Below are positions 17,639 to 27,474 of a DNA stretch of 41,824 nt, piece by piece (the first letter of the stretch is position 1; the number at the start of each line of letters is the position of its first letter). The position numbers and the translations under genes were made by a program. The notes below the pieces were generated by a model. The model did no database searches and was not told the origin of the DNA. It worked only from the letters and a program-made list of their open reading frames with translations. The stretch comes from Planctomycetia bacterium (GTDB lineage: Bacteria; Planctomycetota; Planctomycetia; Pirellulales; UBA1268), in NCBI GenBank assembly GCA_021414115.1, contig JAIOPD010000101.1:1-41824 (forward strand). Direction: 5' to 3'.

Positions 17639-19531
17639 TCGCGACGCGCGGGCGGCCCACTTCTCGAAGGCCTTCGCGGGCGTCGCCCTGAAGACCCCGG
17701 CGAAGGCGTCGTCGAACGGCGTGTCTTCGTCGAGCGCCGCGAGCATCTGGGCGAGCTTATTACCCGCGGCGATGCTACCCACGAATCCGCCTGCGGCGAG
17801 CGCAGCGGCCGCGGGCTCGGAGTGGCCCGCAAGAAAGTCGGCGACCGAGCCGAGTTGTGACACGGCCGACGCGCCGTCGCGTTTCCATTGCGCCACGAGC
17901 GCCGATTTGGGAGCAATGCGTGCGGCCAGCGCGCGGCCAGCGCCACGACTGAACCACGCGGGCACGTTGCGACCGGCGAACGCGGCCGCCACGACCGCTT
18001 CGGCGATCGCCGCATCGAGGTCGTCGCCCGATTCCGTCGCCGGCGCCAGCATCGCCCCGTAGACGACCTCGCCCGCCACGCCGGCATGACTCGAGATCCC
18101 CTTCGGACGCTCTGCCCCGACCACGTTCTGCCAGATCGCCGAGTAATCGAAGGCCTGCTTCACGGCGTAGAGCACCACGCCCCCCTTGAGCAGCGGCCCA
18201 TCAACGCCGAGTTCGCTCCGCACGCTGCCGGTCACCGTTTCCGCGACGTCGGCAAACGTGGCCATGCGGGCCGCGGGCAGGTTGCCAATCACGCACAATC
18301 CCGCGCGAACCACCACGACCGGCTCCTCGTCGGGGATCACCCGCCGCCAGAGCTTCTCGCCGACCGCCGACCGCACCTTGGCCAGCTCACCGTCGGAGAG
18401 TCGCTTCGTCAGCCCGGCGGCCACGATGGTGTCCAGCGGCGTGGCTCCCGTGAGCATGTCGAGCCTTGCTCCCTGGGTGATCCATTTCTCGATCAGGGCG
18501 ATGTCGGCATCGGGGAGAGGATTCTTGTTGAGCGGCATCCGCTGGCCTTCGATACCGGCGCCGCGAAGCTTCTTCACGAGCAGGCTTTCAGCCCCCTTGC
18601 CGGCCACCACCGCGGGCCCGGTACGGCCGCCGCGCAGGAGCGTCGCCATGCTCGCCATGCTCAGGTTGGCCTCGGTCTCGTTGCCGCCGTGACAACCCAG
18701 ACAGTTTTTGGCGAGGAGAGGCGCCACCTCGGCGGCGAACGAGACATCACCCGGCTTGAGCGACACGGCCGCGATCGGAGCCGCGGGCACGGGAGGCGGC
18801 GGGGCTCCGCCACCGCGGGCCAAGAGGTCGATGCCGGCCGTCGGGTCGGCGTCGCAGACGGCGCCCGCGTCGATCCATTTCACGAGCGTGGCCACGGCAT
18901 CGGACGTCACCTTGCCGCCGCCACGCGGCATGTCACCGGTGAGGATCACATCCACGAGCCGACTGGCCTGCCCAGCGCCACGCTGCACCATGCCGGAACG
19001 CATCAGGCCGTCATACGAGACCATCTGAAAGTCACCCTTGCGGCCCGCGATGTGGCAGCCGCCGCACGACTTGGCGAGGATCGGCGCCACGTCGCGGGCA
19101 AACGACACGCTGGCCTTCCCGCCAATGACCGGCTTCTGTGGTGCGGCTCCGGCTGCCGGCGGGGTCGGCGTTGGGATCGACAGCATCGACACGTCGGCCC
19201 CTGCCTTGTCCAGTTTTCGCCGCACTGCTTCGGCTCGGTCCGCGAGCAGTTTGAAACCGGCCGGCGGCCGCGGCATCGCGGTCATCGCCTCGAGGCCAGC
19301 GATCCCCTCGGCAAGCGCCGCGACCGCCTCGTCGTTCTTCCCGCCCGTGAGCAACTTGGCCGCCGCATCGATCCGTTCACGGATCTCCTTGGCGGATGCG
19401 GGGGGCGGATCGGCTGCATGGCCCCGCAGCGCCGCGCACCCGGCGAGCACAAGACAGCAGGAACGAATCCATGCGCGGTGGGGAATCCGGGCCCCGGGTG
19501 TCGGCAGCGGTACTCTCATGACCGGCAGCAT
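17636..19531 (-). CDS. double planctomycete-type cytochrome c lipoprotein with protease-like C-terminus
   Basis: A 631-residue exported protein. The signal sequence ends in a possible lipobox (LVLAGC, residues ~28-33). Two heme-binding CxxCH motifs lie in planctomycete cytochrome C domains: CGGCH at about residue 155 and CLGCH at about 277. Each is followed by the conserved pattern with 'MPRGGG' or 'MPLNKNPLPDADIALIEKWI'. The C-terminal third ('AEAVVAAAFAGRNVPAWFSRGAGRALA') aligns by eye with the DUF1570 protein encoded at 27475 ('HEAWHAY...LPAWLDEGLAQ') but has lost the HExxH and Glu ligands. It is likely an extracytoplasmic electron-transfer or sensing protein; the partner is unknown. Heme would be attached by the ResB-CcsA protein. 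The start may be ATG 19531 or ATG 19519; neither has a clear ribosome binding site. Its TAG stop belongs to a repeat element. Confidence 0.85.
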   Translation of the reverse strand: MLPVMRVPLPTPGARIPHRAWIRSCCLVLAGCAALRGHAADPPPASAKEIRERIDAAAKLLTGGKNDEAVAALAEGIAGLEAMTAMPRPPAGFKLLADRAEAVRRKLDKAGADVSMLSIPTPTPPAAGAAPQKPVIGGKASVSFARDVAPILAKSCGGCHIAGRKGDFQMVSYDGLMRSGMVQRGAGQASRLVDVILTGDMPRGGGKVTSDAVATLVKWIDAGAVCDADPTAGIDLLARGGGAPPPPVPAAPIAAVSLKPGDVSFAAEVAPLLAKNCLGCHGGNETEANLSMASMATLLRGGRTGPAVVAGKGAESLLVKKLRGAGIEGQRMPLNKNPLPDADIALIEKWITQGARLDMLTGATPLDTIVAAGLTKRLSDGELAKVRSAVGEKLWRRVIPDEEPVVVVRAGLCVIGNLPAARMATFADVAETVTGSVRSELGVDGPLLKGGVVLYAVKQAFDYSAIWQNVVGAERPKGISSHAGVAGEVVYGAMLAPATESGDDLDAAIAEAVVAAAFAGRNVPAWFSRGAGRALAARIAPKSALVAQWKRDGASAVSQLGSVADFLAGHSEPAAAALAAGGFVGSIAAGNKLAQMLAALDEDTPFDDAFAGVFRATPAKAFEKWAARASR

Positions 19532-19571
19532 ACGCCCCGCCGCGGAGGCCTGTCACGGCCAGCCATTGGGA

Positions 19572-19922
19572 TCACGAGGGCCGCTCGGAAAGGGTTTCCC
19601 CGAGACCGGGGACGACGCGTTCATCGCGGCGGATGCGGCGCCGGCGCCTCCGGGCGCGGCGTGGGCGGTCTTCGTGGCGACCCCGTGGGCCGCCGCGTCC
19701 GTCGAGCACGGCGACCGCGTTCACGACCGTGGTCGCGACGATGGCCGCAAGCCAGATACTGCCGAGGACCAGGCCAAGGCGGCCGCACACCGCGGCCCCG
19801 AGGGCATCGCCAAGACCGTCCAAGAGCCCGCCGAGCCCCAGCACCACGGCCAGCGTGATCGGCAGCAGGAGCGTGGCTGCCAGTCCCCAGGCGAGGCAGC
19901 GTCTGATTCCGTCGCGATGCAT
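19572..19922 (-). CDS. small membrane protein of unknown function
   Basis: A 116-residue protein with two or three closely spaced hydrophobic segments in its first 70 residues ('GLAATLLLPITLAVVLGLGG', 'GLVLGSIWLAAIVATTVV') and a strongly basic Arg-rich tail. No family is recognised. It ends 40 bases before the double-cytochrome gene on the same strand, so the two may form an operon with this one first. The Arg-rich tail could be the result of GC-biased sequence, and the start lacks a good ribosome binding site. Confidence 0.55.
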   Translation of the reverse strand: MHRDGIRRCLAWGLAATLLLPITLAVVLGLGGLLDGLGDALGAAVCGRLGLVLGSIWLAAIVATTVVNAVAVLDGRGGPRGRHEDRPRRARRRRRRIRRDERVVPGLGETLSERPS

Positions 19923-20038
19923 CGGCTGCCTGATGGGAAGAAGGGGGAACGGTCCGGAACAAGGCTGTCCCGACGGGCTGGATTGTCAGGGACCGCGGGA
20001 TGGGGAGTCAAGAAACGCCCGCGTTCGGCGTGCCGCCC

Positions 20039-20155
20039 GGAAAGTCCAGAGCGCGAGCGACGGGTAAGCGGGTGGCATTGAGACGAGGCCGAGCGGCGCC
20101 GCGGATGCCGATTTTGCGGCGCCGCGTATACCCCGCGCTCGCGCTTGGGGCTTCC
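20039..20155. repeat. palindromic repeat unit A, copy 4
   Basis: 117 bp from GGAAAGTCCAGAGCGCGAGCG to GCGCTTGGGG plus CTTCC, in the orientation of copy 2. It lies between two divergent genes rather than after a stop codon. The inner part carries its own palindrome (GGCGCCGC around 20092 and GCGGCGCCGC around 20116). Confidence 0.8.
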
Positions 20156-20197
20156 CGGCGAGGAGGCAGCGCCGCCAGCCCACCGGCCGCGAGGACT

Positions 20198-20205
20198 GCT
20201 ACACT
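20198..20205 (+). promoter_or_regulatory. candidate extended -10 of the alpha/beta hydrolase gene
   Basis: GCTACACT (TACACT at 20200-20205) lies 73 bases before ATG 20278. No good -35 is seen. It sits right after repeat A copy 4. Confidence 0.4.
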
Positions 20206-20277
20206 CCGGGCCGCGGCAGCCGCCCACGTCCCACCGACGGTGACATCGGCGGGATGATGCCGCCGGGAGCCCCTCGC

Positions 20278-22656
20278 ATGGATGCGTTCGGATCTGCCAC
20301 GCCGCCGGGATCACGAGGGATCGGGCCGGCGCTCGGCCTGCTTGCGGCATGGCTTCTCGCAGCGACGCCCGTCCTCGCCGACCGCGTCGAACTGGCAGAC
20401 GGCCGCGTGCTCGAAGGCCGGTTCGCAAAACTACCCGGCGTGGCGGTCGACCCGCTCGCCGAAACCGGCGGCGGCACCGCGGGCGAACCGATCCTGATGT
20501 GCGACGACGAACTGACACGGACCATGGTCTCCAAGCGAAAGGCCGTGAAGGTCGAGGAGGCACCGGTCGACCCGGGCATGGAACGAGTGAAAATTCCTCA
20601 GCGGATTCCGGAGAATGGCCGGCGGATCGCCGGCGTCGGCGGGATCCTCGAAACAACACCCTTCGACAACTTCGGTCGGCGGATTCTCGCGCTGGCGACG
20701 GCCGGAGGACGCGTCGACGTGGTGCAGGGCATCACCGAAATCACCCCACGGTGGACACGGATCGAGGGGGTGCAGACCGAGAAACCGCTCCTGCTCGACA
20801 TGCGGCTGGCGACCACGTCGATCCCGCCCGACGTGCTCAAGCGGGTGATCGCGCAGCACATCGACCGCACCGATGCCGACGAGCGGCTGCGGGTCGTCCG
20901 TCTGTTGCTCCAGGGCGAGCGGTATGACGATGCCCGGAAGGAACTCGACGAGGTGCTCGCCGACTTCCCGAACCTGGACGACCTCGCGAAAGAGCGCCGC
21001 ACCGTCGCGCAGCTCGCCGCCAACCGTATGCTCGATGAGATCGCGCTGCGGGGCAGGGCGGGGCAGGACCGGCTCGCGATCAGGATGCTGGAGGCATTTC
21101 CTACCGACGACGTCGGAGGCGAGGTGCTCGAGGCCGTCCGCGAGGCCCGAGACCGCTACCGCGACCGTCGCGACCTCGCGTCCCGGCTGATGGCGGCAGT
21201 GCGCGAACGGCTCGCCGCCGTCGGTGAAGCCGGGCAGCGGGAAGAGGCGACGGCCATCGTGGACGAAATGCAACGCGAGCTCTCGTTCACGTCGCTGGAG
21301 CGGCTGGCGACGTTTGAACGCATGGGCGCCGACCCCGCGCTGCCCGCCGACCGGGCCGTCGCGATCGCGATCAGCGGCTGGCTCCAGGGCGCGGCCGCGG
21401 CCAATGACAACCTCAAAGTCGCGCTCTCGGCCGTGCGATGTCGCGGCCTCGTGCGCGACTACCTTCGCGCCTCCGACCAGCCGACCCGCGATGCCGTCCT
21501 CGTGCGGCTGCGAGGCGAGGAAGCAGGCGATCCGGCGACGATCGCAGCGCTCGCGGCCCGCATGCGGCCACCGCTCGACCCGCCGGAAGCCGTGTCGCCG
21601 GGGCTTTACGAACTCCCCGTGCCCGGGCTCGAAGGCGGATCGAGTGTCCGCTGTCTCGTGCAGGTGCCGCCGGAATACGACCCGCTCCGCCGCTATCCGG
21701 TGATCGTCTCGCTCCACGCGGCGTGGTCGACGCCGCTCAACCAGATCGAATGGTGGGCCGGGATGCCGGGGCCGGACGGCATGCGGCTCGGTCAGGCGAC
21801 GCGGCGTGGGTGCATCGTCGTGGCCCCGGCGTGGGCACAGCCGCACCAGTCGGCCTATGACTACTCACTCCGCGAGCACGCCGCCGTGCTCGGGTCGCTC
21901 CGCGAGACGATGCGGCGGTTCTCGATCGACTCCGACCGCGTCTACCTCTCCGGCCACTCGCTGGGAGCTGATGCCGCCTGGGACATCGGCCTCGCCCACC
22001 CCGATCTCTGGGCGGGCGTCGTCATGATCGGCCCCTCGGCCGGACGCTACGTGAATCACTACTGGCCCAATGCCCAGACGATGCCGCTCTATGTCGTCGG
22101 CGGCGAACTCGACCTCGGTGCCGTGCAGCGCAATGCCACCGACCTCGACCGCTACTTCACGAAGGCCTACGACGCCACCTACGTCGAATACCGGGGCCGC
22201 GGCCACGAACACTTCTCCGATGAGCTCATCCGGATCTTCGACTGGATGGATCGCAAGAAGCGGGAGTTCTTCCCCAAGGAGATCGACGTGGTGACGATGC
22301 GGCCCTGGGACCGGTTCTTTTGGTGGATCGAGATGGAGGGGCTGCCACCGCGAACGGTCGTGCTGCCGGAGCAGTGGCCTCCCGCAGCGGGTGTCCGCCC
22401 GTTTCACGTCGAGGCGAAGGCGGGAGCCACCAACTCTCTCGCGGTGCGCTGCGGTGCCGACCGGGTGCGGGTCTGGCTCTCGCCGGAACTCGTCGACTTC
22501 ACCCGCCCGGTCACCGTGACGCTCGACGGCAAGCGGTTGCTCAAGGGACAGCCTGCCCCAGACCTGCAGGTGATGCTCGAGGACCTCCGGCTGCGGAGCG
22601 ACCGCCAACACCCGTTTTGGGCCGTCGTCGACTCGGTCCGCGACGGCAAGGACTGA
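20278..22656 (+). CDS. secreted alpha/beta hydrolase (esterase or peptidase-like)
   Basis: The 792-residue protein has a signal peptide ending near 'PVLADRVELADG'. A long N-terminal region (to about residue 430) contains a short domain common in planctomycete exported proteins and helical repeats. The hydrolase domain of about 220 residues has the nucleophile elbow 'SGHSLGADAAWD' (Ser561), a candidate acid Asp612 in 'GGELDLG' and the catalytic His at 643 or 645 in 'GRGHEHF'. The C-terminal ~110 residues are beta-rich. The fold resembles secreted esterases and prolyl-oligopeptidase-like enzymes; the substrate is unknown. ATG 20278 follows GGGAG by 8 bases; an ATG at 20254 is less likely. Its end converges on the next gene with only 3 bases between the stop codons. 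Confidence 0.82.
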   Translation: MDAFGSATPPGSRGIGPALGLLAAWLLAATPVLADRVELADGRVLEGRFAKLPGVAVDPLAETGGGTAGEPILMCDDELTRTMVSKRKAVKVEEAPVDPGMERVKIPQRIPENGRRIAGVGGILETTPFDNFGRRILALATAGGRVDVVQGITEITPRWTRIEGVQTEKPLLLDMRLATTSIPPDVLKRVIAQHIDRTDADERLRVVRLLLQGERYDDARKELDEVLADFPNLDDLAKERRTVAQLAANRMLDEIALRGRAGQDRLAIRMLEAFPTDDVGGEVLEAVREARDRYRDRRDLASRLMAAVRERLAAVGEAGQREEATAIVDEMQRELSFTSLERLATFERMGADPALPADRAVAIAISGWLQGAAAANDNLKVALSAVRCRGLVRDYLRASDQPTRDAVLVRLRGEEAGDPATIAALAARMRPPLDPPEAVSPGLYELPVPGLEGGSSVRCLVQVPPEYDPLRRYPVIVSLHAAWSTPLNQIEWWAGMPGPDGMRLGQATRRGCIVVAPAWAQPHQSAYDYSLREHAAVLGSLRETMRRFSIDSDRVYLSGHSLGADAAWDIGLAHPDLWAGVVMIGPSAGRYVNHYWPNAQTMPLYVVGGELDLGAVQRNATDLDRYFTKAYDATYVEYRGRGHEHFSDELIRIFDWMDRKKREFFPKEIDVVTMRPWDRFFWWIEMEGLPPRTVVLPEQWPPAAGVRPFHVEAKAGATNSLAVRCGADRVRVWLSPELVDFTRPVTVTLDGKRLLKGQPAPDLQVMLEDLRLRSDRQHPFWAVVDSVRDGKD

Positions 22657-22659
22657 CGA

Positions 22660-24684
22660 CTACCGGCTGGCCGGCTCCGCCGGGCGGCGGGCGACTTCCT
22701 GCTGCTGCGACCGTGGCAGCGTGAGGCCCACCACGTACCAGCCCTGCGAACGCGTCTCCATCACCAACCCCGACGTGCCGAAGTAGCGGCGGACCGTCTC
22801 GAAATCGGGAAGCGTGCTGCCGTCGATCCGCTGCTCCCGCACCGAGCCGGGCTTGCCGTCGCCCAGCAAGTCGTTGAGGACCTGGGCGGTCAGGCTCTTT
22901 GCCTTGGGCATCGCGCCCTGCCGGAGCAGTTCGTACAACGGCCGGATCGATTCGTCCTCGCGGCCAAACCCGCGGGCAGCGGAGCCGCCGGAGACGAACG
23001 TGCCGAGCTCCGTCTGGACGGCGGCATAATCAGGAGAGGCCGCCAGCGCGGCGGCGCCGTCGGCCGCCAGCACGCGTTCGAGGATGTCGCGGTGCGAGGC
23101 GATCAGCAGGTGGCCCTTGGCCACCGTGACGGTCGAGTGCGGCAGGAGCTTTTCCTCCTTCTCGCGGAGCCGCTGGCGGCGGCGGTGTGCATCGTCGCCG
23201 GGATCGTGGTCGGCGTGCGTCACGGCGCCTCCGGGCGTCTCCACCTCCAGTTTCGGGATCGCCATCGAGTGGTCGATGAGTTCCCAGGCTGTCTGGCCGC
23301 TGATGTCGATCTTCTGCATGTCGCTGTCGGCGTTCATGACCTTGGCGACGGTCGCCGCCACCCGGGCCTCGTCGGCCACCTCCATGGCGATCACCAGCCG
23401 CTCGGAATCGGTGCCGATCGGATCGACGTGGTCGGTGATCACCGACACCCGCTTGCCGAGGCAGGCCACGAGGTCGTTTTCGACGTCGATCTGCGGGCCG
23501 TCCGGATCCTCCTTGAGCGACGCGATCACGTCGTCGAAAACGCCCTTGTCGCCGACGATGTCGTCGACGAGCGACTCCGCCGACTTGAAGGCGTTCTGCA
23601 CGTCCCACTGCATCGCAGCCCAACCGGCCACGTCGCGCGGCACCCAGGCGGCCGGCTCCAGGCCTGCGGCATTGGGAAACCGTAGCATCCGGGCGGCGAG
23701 GTCGAAGCGTTCCACCGAATCCGGGTCGCGTCCCGGCAGCGGCGGCGCGTAGATCATCGAGTGATGCCGCAGGGAGTGGCTGCCCTCGCTGAGCACGAGC
23801 ACGCCACCCGCGGCCTTGACCGCGTCGAACCCTTGCCGTCCCAGGATGGCGACGTAGTCGGGACCCTTTCGTTTTTCACGAGGCGGGTTGCTGGCCTGGT
23901 AGGCGACGGCAAACTTGAGTGGATCGATGAACCAGCGGATCGGAGCCGAGGTCGCCGGCACCTGGCTCGCGCACGGCTCGATAACCGCCTTGAACGACTC
24001 GACCGTGGCGAGGCTGTCCTTGCGGCCTTGTGCGAGCACGGCAAAGGCCTGGCCGACCTGGAGCGCGTCGTCTCCCACGATCAGCGCCTGCGGTGCCAGG
24101 GCGAACGCGACGCGACGCCGTCGAGCCGGCCCCTCAGACCGCACGTCGTTCGGATCCGCAGGCAGTTCGTAGACGGTGAGTTGCGGCGGCGCCGACGGCA
24201 CCGTGACTTTCGTCGCCTTTTGCTCGAGGAGGCGGGTGCCGATGCGGTCGACGACGGCCTTGGCCTCGTCCTCGTGCCCCGTCGTATCGACCATGAGAAC
24301 CGTCGACAGCTTGCCCGGTTCGGCCTCGATCGCCGCCGCGGCAAGTTCGCCGCCGGGCACCTTTTCGAGATCTTCGAGCGTGAGCCCGAGTTTTGCGAGT
24401 CGCTGCTTGCCGTTCTTCGAAATCTGCTCGCGGAGGTGCTCCACAAACTTCTTCATCGCCGGATCGGCAATCAGCTGGCCGTAGGGCGAGCGATCAAACC
24501 GCTCCTGGAGGCCGCGGAAGTCGGAGATGCTGATCCAGGCCCGAGTGGTGTCGGGGAAGATCTTCTCGCTGGAGGGAAACGCACCCGCCAGGGTGACGGC
24601 ACCGGCCACGAGCGAGGCGTGCAGGCCCACGGCGACGGCGAACGGGCGAAGCCATCGACGGCGGGCATTGATGATTGCTGGCAC
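22660..24684 (-). CDS. large secreted protein of unknown function
   Basis: A 674-residue protein with an N-terminal signal or anchor (RPFAVAVGLHASLVAGAVTLAGAF). It shows no motif I recognise. Visible features are a start segment 'IFPDTTRAWISISDF' that resembles proteins measuring or regulating bound ligands through repeated ferredoxin-like domains, a charged insertion (DHDPGDDAHRRRQRLREKEEKL, near residue 495) and many alternating alpha/beta stretches. Planctomycete genomes hold similar exported proteins annotated only as hypothetical. The GTG start at 24684 is well supported by GAGGAG 8 bases upstream. It converges with the alpha/beta hydrolase gene, sharing a 3-base gap. No function is proposed. 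Confidence 0.75.
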   Translation of the reverse strand: MPAIINARRRWLRPFAVAVGLHASLVAGAVTLAGAFPSSEKIFPDTTRAWISISDFRGLQERFDRSPYGQLIADPAMKKFVEHLREQISKNGKQRLAKLGLTLEDLEKVPGGELAAAAIEAEPGKLSTVLMVDTTGHEDEAKAVVDRIGTRLLEQKATKVTVPSAPPQLTVYELPADPNDVRSEGPARRRRVAFALAPQALIVGDDALQVGQAFAVLAQGRKDSLATVESFKAVIEPCASQVPATSAPIRWFIDPLKFAVAYQASNPPREKRKGPDYVAILGRQGFDAVKAAGGVLVLSEGSHSLRHHSMIYAPPLPGRDPDSVERFDLAARMLRFPNAAGLEPAAWVPRDVAGWAAMQWDVQNAFKSAESLVDDIVGDKGVFDDVIASLKEDPDGPQIDVENDLVACLGKRVSVITDHVDPIGTDSERLVIAMEVADEARVAATVAKVMNADSDMQKIDISGQTAWELIDHSMAIPKLEVETPGGAVTHADHDPGDDAHRRRQRLREKEEKLLPHSTVTVAKGHLLIASHRDILERVLAADGAAALAASPDYAAVQTELGTFVSGGSAARGFGREDESIRPLYELLRQGAMPKAKSLTAQVLNDLLGDGKPGSVREQRIDGSTLPDFETVRRYFGTSGLVMETRSQGWYVVGLTLPRSQQQEVARRPAEPASR

Positions 24685-25120
24685 GAAACAACTCCTCGAT
24701 GAAAACGCGGACGGTGCGTGGGCGAAACGCTGAAGATCTCTATCGTGTTTTAGGGACGTTTTTCTCGACTCGAACGATCAGCGAACTGGTGTCGATTCAA
24801 GCCGCTCGTGCCGCCGCGTAGAACTGCGGAGGCTGGAGAAGTCTCGCAAGAATGCCGGAAACCCTCAACACCGTCTGACGCGAGCATCTTCGGGCCGCCG
24901 ACGCGAGAATCTGCGCAGGCCAGGAAATCCGGGTCAGCGCGGAGCGGAATGGTGTGGAGGGCGTATTCCCCGCGCTTGCGCTTGGGGCTTCCCGACCGGA
25001 GGCAGCGCAACCCCCTACCCATTCGAATTCCGGATGGGCTTCTTTTGAGAGCCGTGGTGGCTCGATCGAGGTAGACTTCGTCGCGGAAACGCGAGCGACA
25101 GAACCGAGGGCAAGCGATCG
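24685..25120. other. divergent intergenic region with a short A-type repeat
   Basis: The 436 bases between two divergent starts hold no gene I can support. They contain a degraded A unit (24923-24992) and a possible -10 TAGACT (25072-25077) for the SDR gene. I see no clear promoter for the minus-strand gene. Confidence 0.4.
24923..24992. repeat. shortened palindromic repeat unit A, copy 5
   Basis: About 70 bp. The right arm (CCGCGCTTGCGCTTGGGG plus CTTCC) is well kept, preceded by the family's GGTGTGGAGGGCGTATTCC. The left arm is degraded and the middle is missing. Confidence 0.65.
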
Positions 25121-25960
25121 ATGTGGCGTGATCGACGGGTGATCGTGACCGGAGGCACGGCCGGATTCGGCCTCGTGCTCGCGCGGCACCTGGCCCGGGC
25201 CGGAGCGCGGGTGGTGATCGTGGGCCGCTCGTCCGAGAGCGTGCGGACCGCTCTCGAAGCGTGTGAGCGGGCCGGTGATTCGACGGCAGCGATCCACGGC
25301 ATCGCGGCCGATCTCGGCCGGGCAGGGGAGGGCAACCGCGTCGCCGGCGAGACCCTGCGACTGCTTGGCGGGATCGACGACCTCTTCTGCTGCGTCGGTC
25401 GCTCAGGGAGAGCCCGCATCCTCGACACGGCCGACGACCTGCTCCGCGACTACCTCACCGCCAACCTCTTCGCCGCCACCGAGATCACGCGGGCCGCGGC
25501 GGACGACATCGCTACCGCCCGGGGCCACGTTGTCTTCATTGGAAGCCTGGCAGGGAAGATCGTGATGCCCTTCATGGGGCCCTACAGCGTCGCAAAATCG
25601 GCGCTGGCGGCGTATGCCGACGCGGTCCGGATCGAACTGGCCCCACGCGGCGGCCATGTGCTGCTCGTGTCGCCCGGGCCGATCCGACGGCAGGCCGACG
25701 ACCCGGCGGCCGACCGTGCGGCCGGCCGTTATGCCGCGGAGGCGGCCGCGGCCGGCCTGCCCCCAGCGGCCGCGGCGGCAGGCGGAACAACGAGCCTCGA
25801 GCAGCTCGATCCAGACCGACTCGCTGCGCAGGTGCTCGCAGCCTGCGCCCGCAATGCCTGCGAACTCGTGGTGCCACGGAAAGTGGGCCTGCTCGCAGGC
25901 CTGATCGAATGGTTCCCGAACTGGGGACGCCGGCTACTCGCCCGCGCCACCACGCGCTGA
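25121..25960 (+). CDS. short-chain dehydrogenase/reductase
   Basis: A 279-residue SDR-family oxidoreductase. The N-terminal nucleotide-binding motif is TGGTAGFG (residues ~10-17). Arg in 'IVGRSSESV' at the end of the second strand suggests preference for NADP(H). The catalytic triad is Ser142 ('IGSLAGK'), Tyr155 and Lys159 ('PYSVAKS'). The usual NNAG motif is replaced by CCVGRSG, which is unusual. An Ala-rich insert follows residue 205. The C-terminal 'GLIEWFPNWGRRLLAR' resembles SDRs with a hydrophobic tail, such as those acting on sphingoid or sterol-like lipids, but the substrate cannot be told. ATG 25121 follows GAGGG by about 10 bases. It appears to be a single-gene unit, ending 172 bases before xylA. 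Confidence 0.88.
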   Translation: MWRDRRVIVTGGTAGFGLVLARHLARAGARVVIVGRSSESVRTALEACERAGDSTAAIHGIAADLGRAGEGNRVAGETLRLLGGIDDLFCCVGRSGRARILDTADDLLRDYLTANLFAATEITRAAADDIATARGHVVFIGSLAGKIVMPFMGPYSVAKSALAAYADAVRIELAPRGGHVLLVSPGPIRRQADDPAADRAAGRYAAEAAAAGLPPAAAAAGGTTSLEQLDPDRLAAQVLAACARNACELVVPRKVGLLAGLIEWFPNWGRRLLARATTR

Positions 25961-26006
25961 CCCGACGCGGCGGCATCGCGGACCGCTCGACCGGAGCGTG
26001 CGGCAG

Positions 26007-26035
26007 GCGACAAAGCCCCTGAATCCGGCTATACA
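26007..26035 (+). promoter_or_regulatory. candidate promoter of xylA
   Basis: GCGACA (26007-26012), a 17-base spacer and TATACA (26030-26035) preceded by GC. The leader to ATG 26133 would be about 90 bases. No xylose-type operator is recognisable. Confidence 0.45.
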
Positions 26036-26132
26036 AAGGCCACGACGCGGATCGTCTGCGTGGTAATCGACGACACCGTCGATCGGCAGGATCGCTCACG
26101 AGTTTGTTCACGAGTTCACGGGAGAGACGTTG

Positions 26133-27455
<1,323 letters not shown>

Positions 27456-27474
27456 CCGCTGCGGAGAGCGAGCC

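Noticed and set aside
17149-17691. Open frame across the ncRNA candidate and repeat units A/B
   Set aside because: It is formed by the GC-rich repeats; similar frames appear in each repeat copy with unrelated flanks.
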